From NCBI GenBank assembly GCA_018825965.1, contig JAHKAA010000007.1, positions 118,645 through 182,644 of the forward strand: a stretch of DNA of 64,000 nucleotides, given 5' to 3'. The position numbers were made by a program, and so were the translations under genes. Below are positions 47,849-57,312 of the stretch, piece by piece (positions within the stretch are counted from its first letter, which is position 1; every line of letters begins with the position of its first letter). The notes beneath the pieces were generated by a model. That model was not told the DNA's origin. It ran no database searches and was given only the letters and a program-made list of their open reading frames with translations. Source of the stretch: Gammaproteobacteria bacterium. GTDB lineage: Bacteria; Pseudomonadota; Gammaproteobacteria; Enterobacterales; Alteromonadaceae.

Positions 47849-49221
47849 CGCAGTAAAGCAATACGGCCTGTTTTAACCACTTGTTGATAAACACGGGGCT
47901 CTGGTGAGAGCACATACAAGTCGCCATTTAAACCCGTCAGTTGAATTGGCACTCCGGCTTGATGTGCGACCTGAGCATTAGCCTCTATATGAGCGGCTTC
48001 ACCATGCACTGGCACTGCGATTTGAGGTTTTACCCAGCTGTACAATAATTCCAGCTCGCCACGACACGGATGACCAGAAACGTGAATAGGTAAATCTGTG
48101 TCGTGACTTTGTAAGGTTTGAATATGACGTTGCTGAAATTGCTGCACCAGTTTTTCGATAAAAGCTTCATTGCCCGGAATAATAATAGAGCTGAAAATCA
48201 CTAAGTCTCCGGCTTCCAGTGTCAGTTCACGCTGCATATCTGCGGCTAAACGGCTTAAGGTGGCTTTAGGTTCCCCCTGACTGCCGGTGGCGACCACTAA
48301 GACTTCTTCTTTAGGCAAATAGCCTAAATCATTGGCGTCTATCAAATGAACGTCGTCTGGCCAATGCCCTGTTGCACGCGCAGCACCGACCATATTTTGC
48401 AAAGAACGGCCCAACAGCGCCATATAACGGCCGGTTTTATTGGCCACCCGGCCAAGGGCTATTAAACGCCCGACATTACTACTAAAACCACTGACCACCA
48501 CCCTGCCCGCCGCCTGACTTATCACCTGCAACAAAGCCTCATAACAGTCGTTTTCCGACACTGAAAAACCATCACGCAATGCATTGGTGGAATCACAGAC
48601 CATAGCTGTGACATGTTCCTGAGCTAAACGCTGAAAGACACGGGGTTTAAAGGCTTTACCCGTCATAGGTGTTGCGTCTATTTTCCAGTCGGCGGTGTGA
48701 AACACAGAACCAGCTGGCGTGCGGATCATCAGACAATGGGGTTCAGGAATGGAATGGGTAATAGCCAAAAACTGCACCGCAAAAGGCCCTATATGTTTGG
48801 TGTCACCGGTTTTGACTTCAATGATTGGCACTTTATCCAAAAGCCCAACTTCAGCAAGCTTACGGCGCAGAATTTCAGCTGTAAAAGCTGTGGCATACAC
48901 AGGGCATTTAAAACGGGGCCAGAGCGCAGGCAAAGCACCAATATGATCTTCATGAGCATGGGTAATAATAATGCCAGCCAGGTTTTCCGGTTGTCTGGCA
49001 ATAAAAGCCGGATCGGCCGCCACTACATCTGCTTTGCTTACACTGTTGGGCAACAGCGGACTATTAAAAGTCACACCACAATCCACCATCAGCCACACAC
49101 CGGCATGACCATATAAATTCAGGTTCATGCCAATTTCGCCTGTACCACCCAAAGGTAAAAACCACAAATCAGCGCGGCCCGGTATTAAATCCACAATGAC
49201 AACTTCCTGTGCTTTGCACAA
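47845..49221 (-). CDS. RNase J-like metallo-beta-lactamase/beta-CASP nuclease
   Basis: The 458-residue protein has the metallo-beta-lactamase core with HAHEDHIGA near residue 85, a later metal Asp in HTADWK, and the beta-CASP insert with the terminal HxH-type region (VSGHPCRGEL, VPVHGEA). This arrangement matches the RNase J family. It lacks the ~100-residue C-terminal domain of Bacillus RNase J, as do several proteobacterial short forms. It would degrade or process RNA in the cytoplasm. The stop overlaps the stop of the hybrid kinase gene by four bases, so transcription converges with no room for a terminator. Confidence 0.88.
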   Translation of the reverse strand: MCKAQEVVIVDLIPGRADLWFLPLGGTGEIGMNLNLYGHAGVWLMVDCGVTFNSPLLPNSVSKADVVAADPAFIARQPENLAGIIITHAHEDHIGALPALWPRFKCPVYATAFTAEILRRKLAEVGLLDKVPIIEVKTGDTKHIGPFAVQFLAITHSIPEPHCLMIRTPAGSVFHTADWKIDATPMTGKAFKPRVFQRLAQEHVTAMVCDSTNALRDGFSVSENDCYEALLQVISQAAGRVVVSGFSSNVGRLIALGRVANKTGRYMALLGRSLQNMVGAARATGHWPDDVHLIDANDLGYLPKEEVLVVATGSQGEPKATLSRLAADMQRELTLEAGDLVIFSSIIIPGNEAFIEKLVQQFQQRHIQTLQSHDTDLPIHVSGHPCRGELELLYSWVKPQIAVPVHGEAAHIEANAQVAHQAGVPIQLTGLNGDLYVLSPEPRVYQQVVKTGRIALLR

Positions 49222-49270
49222 CCACTATTTAGGTTTAGTGTAAGCCTATTGCTCCACGCATCCTAGCGCG

Positions 49271-49762
49271 TTAATGCACAGGCCCTGCTTTTTGATCAAT
49301 TTGTTGCTGCAGCGATTTGGCAAAACCCAGCAAAAACAGCACTTCAGCCATCACAAATAAAGGCCCTATCAATAAGCCCACCAAGTCATCGACAAAAGCC
49401 GGTTTTTTGCCTTCAAAATAATGCCCGATAAATTGCAGCACCCAACCAAAGATAAAAACCGCCACAGAAGCACCCAGCCAGGCCATTGTGCTGTCCAGTG
49501 CCACCAGTTGCAGCGCGACCAGATAACAGCCCGCGCTAAAGCCCAGCATCACCAGCCCCATACTGACACTTAAGCGAAAATAAAATAACAAAGAGCCAGC
49601 AAGCAACAGATGAGTGGCGGTCATACCGGCAAATAACTCAAAAGACAATAAGCTAAACAAAGCGATCACAATCAGCGGTATACCGGCAAAGTGGGTGTAA
49701 ATATTGCGTTTATCTCTGTGGTAATGGGCGTACTGAATTAAATGCTCAGATAAAGTTTTCAT
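49271..49762 (-). CDS. Mpo1/DUF962-family membrane protein
   Basis: The 163-residue protein has four hydrophobic segments. It also has the DUF962 (yeast Mpo1/YGL010w) pattern: an N-terminal 'HLIQYAHYHRDKRNIYTHFAGIPL' and later 'GWVLQFIGHYFEGKKPAF'. The conserved His residues bind iron in Mpo1, which alpha-oxidises 2-hydroxy fatty acids. The bacterial members are assumed to do likewise. An ATG with AGGAGA upstream marks the start. It lies between the RNase J-like and Crp/Fnr genes on the same strand, with 50-90 base gaps. Confidence 0.9.
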   Translation of the reverse strand: MKTLSEHLIQYAHYHRDKRNIYTHFAGIPLIVIALFSLLSFELFAGMTATHLLLAGSLLFYFRLSVSMGLVMLGFSAGCYLVALQLVALDSTMAWLGASVAVFIFGWVLQFIGHYFEGKKPAFVDDLVGLLIGPLFVMAEVLFLLGFAKSLQQQIDQKAGPVH

Positions 49763-49853
49763 CCGGTTCTCCTTAGCAAAAAAGATACTTTAAAGGAAAA
49801 AATCCATCAACACTGTCGGACAGCCGACAATCTCTTTTCTTTTTGTCAGCAAT

Positions 49854-50543
49854 TTAATCAGCCGGGACCTCCGCCGCTTGTTTTAATAACTTCACATCTA
49901 ATACTTCAATTTCCCCATAATTAGTGCGGATCACGCCGCTTGCCACCAACTGTTGCAGTAACTGGTTAATGGTCTGGCGTGATAAAGACAATAACTGCCC
50001 CAGTTGCTCCTGCTGCGCCGGGATCAGATAGCGTTCACCCTGCTGATGTAAACGACATAACATCAGTAAACGTCTGGCCAGACGGATTGAAGCAGGTAAC
50101 AAACTGATATCTTCCAGCGCCTGAAACACCTGGCGCATTTTTTCAGTCAGTAACTGACCAAAACGTTGCCACCAAAGCGGATCCTGTTGCACCAACAGCT
50201 GCAAAGCAGCACTATTCAGATGCAATAACTGACCAGATACGCTGGCCGTTGCATCATGGGTGCGGGCTTTACCGTCAAACAAGGCAATTTCACCAATCCA
50301 GTCACCGGCTTCCACTATAGTCAGCAGCGCTTCCCGGCCAGAACTATGCACTCCAGCTATCAGCAAAGCGCCGGATAACAGCACATAAATGCCATCAAAC
50401 TGATCACCGCGGCTGAATAAACGCTGGCCAGCCCCAAGCTGAACCAGTTTGGCCTGAGCTAACAGCTGCTGCTGTTGAGCATCAGATAAAGCAGCAAACC
50501 AGTTGCTGTGCTGTCGGAGCTGTAATGCAAAATGGTCGGACAT
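49854..50543 (-). CDS. Crp/Fnr-family transcriptional regulator
   Basis: The 229-residue regulator has an N-terminal cyclic-nucleotide-binding-like beta-roll (about 10-130, 'GDQFDGIYVLLSGALLI', 'GDWIGEIALFDG') and a C-terminal HTH_Crp domain (about 150-215) with recognition helix LSLSRQTINQLLQQL. There are no N-terminal Fnr-type cysteines and the cAMP-contact Arg pattern is not obvious, so the signal is unknown. Start at ATG 50543. The six residues upstream have no better ribosome-binding site. It is divergent from the TonB receptor at 51110 across a 566-base gap and may control it. Confidence 0.88.
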   Translation of the reverse strand: MSDHFALQLRQHSNWFAALSDAQQQQLLAQAKLVQLGAGQRLFSRGDQFDGIYVLLSGALLIAGVHSSGREALLTIVEAGDWIGEIALFDGKARTHDATASVSGQLLHLNSAALQLLVQQDPLWWQRFGQLLTEKMRQVFQALEDISLLPASIRLARRLLMLCRLHQQGERYLIPAQQEQLGQLLSLSRQTINQLLQQLVASGVIRTNYGEIEVLDVKLLKQAAEVPAD

Positions 50544-51109
50544 AAAGTAACCTGAAGCCATCCAACGGATTAAATCAAACTGTGCACAAGGTAGGAGATC
50601 CGGATAAAATCAGCAAGTACAGCAGCGCCAGTTCCGGGAAAGCAGATGAACAGAAGACAGTTTTTAGTCGCAGTTATAGCATGCTGTGCTTAATCAGCAG
50701 GATGATCAGGCCGCTCATGTAATGCATATCCGGCAGCATTTGCAGCAAATTCAAAGCTTATAAAGCACTCAGCACACTGGGTTGTAGCGATAAAAACAAC
50801 AAAAAGACGGGTTCTGCTGATGAACAAAAATACTTCACTTGTCGGATAAAAATAAATCACCCATGCAGATTTTGCATAAATATGATTTTAATGCAGTTCA
50901 AATTTCATAACCCCTTCAGCCAAATTTCAGCAACACCATAAGAATAAAGAGCTACAGCAAAAGTTAAGCAAAAACAGACAAATGAATTTAATTTGTCAAT
51001 TGTTGAATATAAATTCATCATGCGATTTAAAGGCCTATTGTTTTCTGATTTTTTATGTGTTTCTATCGGATGAAACCCCAAAAAAATACGACCAATAGAG
51101 GTAATTTCC
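50544..51109. other. Long intergenic region between Crp/Fnr gene and TonB receptor
   Basis: This 566-base region holds no credible gene. It becomes very AT-rich from about 50820 to 51060, as expected for the promoter and leader of the receptor gene. AGAGG lies about 10 bases before the ATG. I could not fix promoter boxes or operators by eye. Confidence 0.5.
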
Positions 51110-53566
51110 ATGCAGTTTAAGCCCAGCCTGTTATCGCTGACCATTGCATCTGTTTTAGCAGCCCCCACCCTGGCAGTAAAAGCTGAAGCATTGGCAGTAG
51201 AAGAGCAACAAATTGAGGTGATTAATGTCACCGCAACCCGCCGTAGCGGAACAGTGCAGGACGCACCTCTGAATATTACCGCCCTGGATAATGATGTGAT
51301 TGCCCAGCAAAACATTAGTGAGCTGGCAGATATAGCCCGCTGGGTGCCGGGTTTAACCATTACCGATCAGGGTGGCCGTGAAGCCTCCCCTATTATTGTG
51401 CGTGGTTTAAATACCAACTCTTCAGGCCCGGGTTCTGACGGTGGCACAGTTTCTACTTATATTGGTGAACTGCCTGCAGCTGTGGATCTGAAACTGGTTG
51501 ATGTGGAGCGGGTTGAAGTATTAATTGGCCCCCAGGGCACCTTATATGGCGCTGGTACTTTAGGTGGTGCTATCCGTTACATTCTGAATAAACCAGAAAC
51601 TGACGTCACCAGCGCCAGCGTCTTTGGTGATTTATCCTCGACAAAGGAAAGTGATAGCTTAGGTAAACAAGGTGGTTTTATTGTCAACTTTCCACTGATT
51701 AACGACACCTTAGCTTTACGTGCTTCACTGAACTATCTGAACGATCCTGGTTACATAGATTACAACTATCTGGTGCGTGAACCTGGGGTATCACTGACCG
51801 ATCCGGATTGGAGTAACAGTGCTGAAGTCGCTGACAACATCTACCGTAAAGCCGATGCCAACGGTGAACAAACCACCACTGGCCGTATAGCTTTGCGCTG
51901 GACGCCAAACGACTGGTTAGACAGCACATTAAATTACTACTTCCAGAACGAAAAAATTGAAGGCCGTGGTATTACTCATTACGACGCTCTGGGTGAACCT
52001 AATCCGCTGAAACCATTAGTTGGAAAATACGAATCCGCTTACAGGTACGAAGAACCAAACGACATTGATAACTCACTGTTAAGCCTGGAAGTGACTGCAG
52101 ATTTAGGTTTTGCCGAGCTGGTATCTGCTACGGGTTTAGCTAAAGCCGAAGAGCATGGCCAACGTGATCAAACCGACTTATTGATCCGTCTGAATTATGG
52201 CTATGAAGAATTTCCGGCTTTTTCCGCTTTTACCCGCGAAGATGAAGAAGAAGAAGTATTCACTCAGGAGCTGCGTTTAGTCTCCACAGGCGATAGCGAC
52301 TGGAACTGGATTGTTGGCGCTTTTTACAATAAGTCTGAATTTGAAGGCTACAGCAGAGAATTCACCCCAGGTTTTGATCAATACGCTCTGACTGAATGGG
52401 AAACCGGCGGTAACCCGCGTCCTGACGCTTTAGAATATATTTCTGTTGATGACACCACTGTCACTGAAAAAGCAATTTTTGGTGAACTGGGTTATCAGAT
52501 GACAGAACAACTGGCTTTTACTGTCGGCGCTCGTTTTTATGACTACGATGTGAAATCCAGATCAGCCATAGACCTGCCTCTGTACAATTCAGTGTTCGAC
52601 GGTGCGCCATCTGATGCTATTACGCTGGACTTTAAAGACGCCAACGCGGAAGACAGCGGTAACCTGCTGAAATTTAATACCAACTATAAATTCACTCCGG
52701 ATGTGATGGGCTATTTTACCGTCAGTGAAGGTTTCCGTATTGGTGGATCTAACGGTGTGGCGCCATGTCCTGTGCCGCTGCCAGAAGATCGCCAGATTGT
52801 CTGTGCCCTGCCGGATGAACGTATTTTCACTCCGGATATGACCACCAACTACGAGCTGGGCTTTAAAACCACCTGGTTTAAAAACAAACTGCACTTTAAT
52901 GCCGCTGTATTTAATGTCGATTGGGAAGATGCTCAGGTTTCAGGGGCGACCGTCAATGGTCAGCAGCCTATTATCACCAACGCGGCGTCTGCCAATGCCA
53001 AAGGGGTGGAAATTTCAGCACGGGCCATTTTACCCAATGGTATCAGTACTTATGCCACTTATGCCTACACCAGAGCAGAGCTGACCAGCGATGCACCTTT
53101 CCTGTTTGCAGTAGTGGACGATCAAGGCACTGAGATACAAGACTTTTATGATGGTAAAGACGGTGACAGACTACCAGGCTCACCTGAAAATCAGTTCTCT
53201 TTGGGCCTGAACTACGAAACTGAGATTCTGGACGGCAAACAGCTGGATCTGACCTACGGTTTAACCTACCAAAGTGATGTGATTTCCAAAGTGGGTTTAA
53301 GAGCTGATGGTGAAACCTTACCAGGCTACGCTTTGAGTAACATAGCAGCCAAACTGGCAGACGAAAGTTGGTCTGTTACCTTCTATGTGGATAACTTGTT
53401 TGATAAATATGCCTTTACTTCAGTACGTCGTGATAAAGGCGATACCGGCCTGGCAACCTTTCCGGACATGAATGTGAACGACCCGGCGCTGCAACGCAAC
53501 TACGGTCATTTCATTCTGACGCCAATGACAGTGGGCATGAAGTTTAACTATCAGTTTGAGATTTAA
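51110..53566 (+). CDS. TonB-dependent outer-membrane receptor
   Basis: The 818-residue receptor has a signal peptide (about 1-25, LAVKA-E) and a TonB-box-like IEVINVTATRR near residue 35. A plug (about 45-165, 'PIIVRGLNTNSSGPGSDGG', 'VEVLIGPQGTLYGAGTLGGAIRY' region) and a barrel follow, ending with an aromatic residue near the C-terminus (NYQFEI). The plug resembles receptors of the FecA/iron-complex-like OMR group, but the ligand cannot be told. A terminator hairpin follows, then a TPR-sulfotransferase gene, a recurrent neighbour of such receptors in marine gammaproteobacteria as far as I know. Confidence 0.92.
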   Translation: MQFKPSLLSLTIASVLAAPTLAVKAEALAVEEQQIEVINVTATRRSGTVQDAPLNITALDNDVIAQQNISELADIARWVPGLTITDQGGREASPIIVRGLNTNSSGPGSDGGTVSTYIGELPAAVDLKLVDVERVEVLIGPQGTLYGAGTLGGAIRYILNKPETDVTSASVFGDLSSTKESDSLGKQGGFIVNFPLINDTLALRASLNYLNDPGYIDYNYLVREPGVSLTDPDWSNSAEVADNIYRKADANGEQTTTGRIALRWTPNDWLDSTLNYYFQNEKIEGRGITHYDALGEPNPLKPLVGKYESAYRYEEPNDIDNSLLSLEVTADLGFAELVSATGLAKAEEHGQRDQTDLLIRLNYGYEEFPAFSAFTREDEEEEVFTQELRLVSTGDSDWNWIVGAFYNKSEFEGYSREFTPGFDQYALTEWETGGNPRPDALEYISVDDTTVTEKAIFGELGYQMTEQLAFTVGARFYDYDVKSRSAIDLPLYNSVFDGAPSDAITLDFKDANAEDSGNLLKFNTNYKFTPDVMGYFTVSEGFRIGGSNGVAPCPVPLPEDRQIVCALPDERIFTPDMTTNYELGFKTTWFKNKLHFNAAVFNVDWEDAQVSGATVNGQQPIITNAASANAKGVEISARAILPNGISTYATYAYTRAELTSDAPFLFAVVDDQGTEIQDFYDGKDGDRLPGSPENQFSLGLNYETEILDGKQLDLTYGLTYQSDVISKVGLRADGETLPGYALSNIAAKLADESWSVTFYVDNLFDKYAFTSVRRDKGDTGLATFPDMNVNDPALQRNYGHFILTPMTVGMKFNYQFEI

Positions 53567-53596
53567 GCTCAGTTGAGGTAAAACTGTTTTTTCTGA

Positions 53597-53623
53597 AGGG
53601 CACTGACAGTGCCCTTATTTTTC
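53597..53623 (+). terminator. Rho-independent terminator after the TonB receptor gene
   Basis: AGGGCACTG and CAGTGCCCT form a compact stem (53597-53615) followed by TATTTTT. It ends ten bases before the sulfotransferase ATG, so the downstream gene depends on read-through or its own promoter. Confidence 0.8.
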
Positions 53624-53632
53624 CGGACCAGT

Positions 53633-55213
53633 ATGACTCAACAACTCGCTCCAGCTTTAGCTAAACAACACCAGCACGCCCTGCAATTAATCCAGCAACG
53701 CCGCTTTAAAGAGGCCCACGCCTGCTTAGCCCGGTTACTCGAACATCAGCCCGATCATGCAGATAGCTACTTTTTATTAGGTGTGATTAATCTGGAGTAT
53801 GGCCAGGTGCAGAAGTCTGTGCTTTTAATGGAAAAAGCCGTCAGCCTGCATGCAAAAGATGAGTATCTGGCTCATTTAGCCAAAGGCTACAGCCTGACTG
53901 GCGCCTTAGAAAAAGCCAAAGCCATAGCCCAAGTTTTGCCTGCAGCGCAAATCCAGCAGGCTTTAACTTTGGATACCTTAGGTGTGGCGTTAAGCCGGGT
54001 CGGTTTGCATCAACTGGCTCTGAGTTATTTTCAACGTGCTGTCACAGTGCAGCAAAACAAAGCCAGCTATTTTTACAACCTTGGCGTGTCCTTGAAGTTT
54101 ATTGGTGACTTTCCTGCTGCCAAGGCGGCTTTTGAGCAGGCTTTACAGCTCAAACCCCACTATTATCAGGCTCATTACGCCATGAGTGATTTGGCCATGA
54201 CCGCGAACCCAGAGGCCAGGATCACTGAATTACAACAGGTCAAAACCAGGCTGGAATCGCCTGATGCCTTATTGCATATAGGTCATGCTTTGGCCAAAGA
54301 ATACGAGGCGATACACAACTACCAGGCCGCTATGGCGGAGCTGGGCCAGGCCAAAGGATACAAATCTCAGACTCTGAATTATCAGGTGGAAGAAGATTTG
54401 GCCTTGTTTGCTGTAGCCACTCAGTACTCAACAAGCCCTGTGCTCAGTACAGCAGGCTGTCAAAGCTCAGAGCCCATTTTTATTCTTGGCATGCCCCGTT
54501 CAGGCACCACCTTAGTGGAACGTATTTTAAGCAGCCACAGCGACGTGTTATCCGCAGGTGAATTACAGGATTTTGGTATAGCGGTTAAAGAACTGACAGC
54601 CACAACCAGCGCTAAAGTAGTGGATGTTGAGACCTTAAACGCCGCTTATGCCCTGGATTTTAACGCTTTAGGTGAAGGTTATCTCAAGCGCAGCAGAGTG
54701 GTGACAGGCAGCAAGCCACGTTTTATCGACAAACTGCCCTTTAACTTTTTTTATATTGATTTAATACGCCGCGCCCTGCCCAATGCCAAAATTATCTGCA
54801 TGATGCGTCACCCTATGGACACTTGCCTTGGCAACTACAGAGCGCTGTTTTCCCTCGGCAGCCCTTATTACCGTTATGCCTTTGATTTAAAACACACTGC
54901 ACGTTTTTATGCCGCTTTCCACCAACTGGCTTTGTTCTGGCAACAGCAAAATCTACCGAATTTCAGACTGCAAAGTTATGAGGAACTGGTGCAAAACCCA
55001 GAGCAACAAATTGCTGAATTACTTGAATTTTGTGATCTGGAGTGGCAACAGGCCTGTTTACAGAGTGAACTGAATCAGGCCCCTGTATCTACAGCCTCTA
55101 AAGTTCAGGTGCGTGAGCCGGTCAATACAAAATCTGTCGGGCGTTGGCACAAGTATCAGCCTATGCTGGAGCCTTTGTTACAACAGCTGAAAGCTGCAGG
55201 TATAAAGCTTTAG
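53633..55213 (+). CDS. TPR-repeat sulfotransferase
   Basis: The 526-residue protein has several tetratricopeptide repeats (about 5-235) followed by a PAPS-dependent sulfotransferase domain (about 275-525). The 5'-phosphosulfate loop is GMPRSGTTLVER and the 3'-phosphate-binding segment is MMRHPMDTCLGNYRALF. This is the Sulfotransfer_3 (tyrosylprotein sulfotransferase-like) type. The TPR part may present a protein or peptide acceptor. It has no signal peptide. The frame opens eight codons earlier, but the ATG at 53633 fits the first TPR helix. The acceptor is unknown. The receptor upstream could be its substrate or could import a compound linked to it. Confidence 0.88.
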   Translation: MTQQLAPALAKQHQHALQLIQQRRFKEAHACLARLLEHQPDHADSYFLLGVINLEYGQVQKSVLLMEKAVSLHAKDEYLAHLAKGYSLTGALEKAKAIAQVLPAAQIQQALTLDTLGVALSRVGLHQLALSYFQRAVTVQQNKASYFYNLGVSLKFIGDFPAAKAAFEQALQLKPHYYQAHYAMSDLAMTANPEARITELQQVKTRLESPDALLHIGHALAKEYEAIHNYQAAMAELGQAKGYKSQTLNYQVEEDLALFAVATQYSTSPVLSTAGCQSSEPIFILGMPRSGTTLVERILSSHSDVLSAGELQDFGIAVKELTATTSAKVVDVETLNAAYALDFNALGEGYLKRSRVVTGSKPRFIDKLPFNFFYIDLIRRALPNAKIICMMRHPMDTCLGNYRALFSLGSPYYRYAFDLKHTARFYAAFHQLALFWQQQNLPNFRLQSYEELVQNPEQQIAELLEFCDLEWQQACLQSELNQAPVSTASKVQVREPVNTKSVGRWHKYQPMLEPLLQQLKAAGIKL

Positions 55214-55217
55214 GGCC

Positions 55218-55949
55218 TTAACGCTTCAGTTCAGCCAGCAGGTAAAAGTATCGGCCTTGTTCGTTACTGTCCTGAAAAGCGTAAGAGCTGCTATAACGCC
55301 ACCAGCTCTGCGTTTGCATCGCGTTGTACACCACAATAAAGCGCTCTGGCTCGTATTCATAACCCCGAATTTCGCAGATACTGGTTTTGCAGGATACGGA
55401 GCTTAAATTCACCTGACTGGCATGTTCGTGAGTGGCAAAATGGTCAGCTATTTTCAGCTCCATCTGATAAGCCCATTCGCTGTCTATGTCTTCCAGCTGA
55501 TGCTGATTCAGGTAATCAACAGCCACTCCTCTTTGCTTTGCCATCAGGCTGGCAAAAGGTTCAGGTAAAAAGGAGCTGGCCTGCTCAGGGCTGATAGCTG
55601 TCCCGGCAACATCCGCGTTTTGCTCCGGATCTTCAGTTTCAGATGCTAAGCCTTGCTGCAAAGACTGCTGAGCGGGCTCCTGCATCTGATCTTGTGAAGA
55701 CAGTTGTTGCTCTAAATCCCTGATCTTTAGCTGCAGCTGTTCTACTTCTGCCACATCAACTGCAGGCGCCTGGGCTAAAGGCTGAACCAGAGGTACTGGC
55801 AATCCGGAGGCTGGATCCAGCAGTTGAGACCTATCCGCAGAGCTTCCTGGCTCAGGCTGCTTGTCCCTGCTGCTGTTTAACTGTAAGCCGGTCAGCAGAC
55901 CCACAACAAAAACTAAAACAGAGACCATCAGAACATGGGTTGTTTTCAC
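55218..55949 (-). CDS. Membrane-anchored periplasmic protein of unknown function
   Basis: The 243-residue protein has one N-terminal transmembrane segment (about 6-25), a polar Gln/Glu-rich linker with a predicted coiled coil (about 65-90), and a folded C-terminal domain (about 130-243). That domain contains a paired cysteine motif (VSCKTSICEIRG), probably a periplasmic disulfide. Similar Cys-x4-Cys domains occur in many gammaproteobacterial proteins of unknown role. It converges on the sulfotransferase gene, four bases from its stop. I cannot assign a function. Confidence 0.75.
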   Translation of the reverse strand: MKTTHVLMVSVLVFVVGLLTGLQLNSSRDKQPEPGSSADRSQLLDPASGLPVPLVQPLAQAPAVDVAEVEQLQLKIRDLEQQLSSQDQMQEPAQQSLQQGLASETEDPEQNADVAGTAISPEQASSFLPEPFASLMAKQRGVAVDYLNQHQLEDIDSEWAYQMELKIADHFATHEHASQVNLSSVSCKTSICEIRGYEYEPERFIVVYNAMQTQSWWRYSSSYAFQDSNEQGRYFYLLAELKR

Positions 55950-56014
55950 CTGAACTCCTGTTGACTATTCCTTTTACAGAACCAGACTAACCTAAAGCAG
56001 TTGCAGGTAAAAGC

Positions 56015-56470
56015 TTAATCCTGCTCCCACATATCCTCATCACTGGCCCAGAGTTTTAACAGCTCTGCTTGTCTGGCTAACTGAGCGGCCTGCTGGGCTA
56101 AATCACCACTTAGCACAGGGCTGCCAGTCCAGGCTGTGCCTTTGGCGGCAGTTGCTGCTAAAGCGGCCCATTTTTTAGCAAAAGCTGCTAAAGCTTCACG
56201 AGGTTCGGCGCACTCTTCTGCAGCTATAAAATCAAAAGCCACAGGCTGAGGTTGTGCGCCAGTGCTGTCACCCGCCAGAATCCAATGCCCTACAAAACCC
56301 GGATCCGCCGGATCTTCTACAGCCCATAAACCTACATAAGGTGCGGCATACCATTCAGGCCAGTCACAAATTACACCATGCGGAATATTCTGTGTTTTTA
56401 CATAAGCTTCAATAGCGGTAAATTGCGCGTCACACCAGGCCCAATCTTCTGCTTCATCTAAATCCATCAT
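56015..56470 (-). CDS. Small soluble acidic protein, DUF4826-like
   Basis: The 151-residue acidic protein is rich in Trp and Ala (DLDEAEDWAWCDAQF near the start, DWPEWYAAPYVGLWAVED in the middle, and a helical Ala-rich C-terminal half ending SDEDMWEQD). The pattern resembles the DUF4826 family of uncharacterised proteins. The frame extends 19 codons upstream, but AAGG before the ATG pair at 56470/56467 marks the start. No membrane segment is seen. It is divergent from rluA. Confidence 0.7.
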   Translation of the reverse strand: MMDLDEAEDWAWCDAQFTAIEAYVKTQNIPHGVICDWPEWYAAPYVGLWAVEDPADPGFVGHWILAGDSTGAQPQPVAFDFIAAEECAEPREALAAFAKKWAALAATAAKGTAWTGSPVLSGDLAQQAAQLARQAELLKLWASDEDMWEQD

Positions 56471-56577
56471 CAAATGCCCTTGCCCTCTGAAAACAGCTAT
56501 TGTCACCAGGTTAAAGCAAGGCAGCAAGCTTTGATTTCAAGTACACTTTGCGACCTTGTTGAGTTCAGGTACTGAAG

Positions 56578-57246
56578 ATGACGGTGATAGATAATTTTGT
56601 GGCCCCTGTTTGTCATCAGCCCATTGAGCTGCTGTATCAGGACGAACATATTCTGCTGATTAACAAACCCAGCGGCTTGTTAAGTTTATCGGGCAAAAAC
56701 CCGCTGAATCTGGATTCAGTGCATCACCGTTTAGCCAACCTATACCCGCAGATCACGCTGATCCACCGCTTAGATTTGGGTACTTCGGGCATAATGCTGC
56801 TGGCGCTTGATAAAATCAGCAGCGCTCATTTAAGCCAGCAGTTTCAGTCCCGCACTGTGGCAAAACGTTATCACAGTATGCTGGCGGGCCATATCGAACA
56901 AGACACTGGTGTGATTGAAGCACCGATCAGCAAAGACAAAACTTTGTTTCCACGCTTAAAAGTTTGTTTTGCACAAGGCCAAAAAGCCGTTAGCCATTAT
57001 CAGGTGCTGGAACGTCTGGCCCACCCAAACCGCAGCCTGGTGTTGTTTACGCCGGAAACGGGCCGCACCCATCAGTTGCGTATCCATAGCCAGTTTATCG
57101 GCCACCCTATTTTGGGTTGTGACTTGTACGGTACAGAGCACACACAACACATGGCGCCACGTTTATTACTGCATGCCTCTGAATTGGAATTTGAGCATCC
57201 TGCTACAGGACAACACATGAAAGTAGTCTGCCCTTGTCCGTTTTGA
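56578..57246 (+). CDS. rluA: RluA-family pseudouridine synthase
   Basis: The 222-residue enzyme is close in size to E. coli RluA, which modifies 23S rRNA U746 and tRNA U32. It has no S4 domain. The catalytic Asp lies in HRLDLGTSG (near residue 65). Other family signatures are VAKRYHSML, PETGRTHQLRIH and GCDLYG. The ATG at 56578 gives the expected N-terminus, with 'LYQDEHILLINKPSGLLSLSG' at residues 18-40. It is transcribed alone and closed by an imperfect terminator hairpin. Confidence 0.9.
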   Translation: MTVIDNFVAPVCHQPIELLYQDEHILLINKPSGLLSLSGKNPLNLDSVHHRLANLYPQITLIHRLDLGTSGIMLLALDKISSAHLSQQFQSRTVAKRYHSMLAGHIEQDTGVIEAPISKDKTLFPRLKVCFAQGQKAVSHYQVLERLAHPNRSLVLFTPETGRTHQLRIHSQFIGHPILGCDLYGTEHTQHMAPRLLLHASELEFEHPATGQHMKVVCPCPF

Positions 57247-57261
57247 GTAAAAGTGAACAAT

Positions 57262-57295
57262 AAAGGCATAGTCGCCAGAGCAACTCTGCCTTTTT
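57262..57295. terminator. Imperfect bidirectional terminator after rluA
   Basis: AAAGGCATAGT (57262-57272) pairs with ACTCTGCCTTT (57282-57292) with one mismatch, followed by T residues. It lies between rluA and the convergent XRE gene. Confidence 0.65.
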
Positions 57296-57312
57296 GCTGC
57301 AATCAGCACTGA

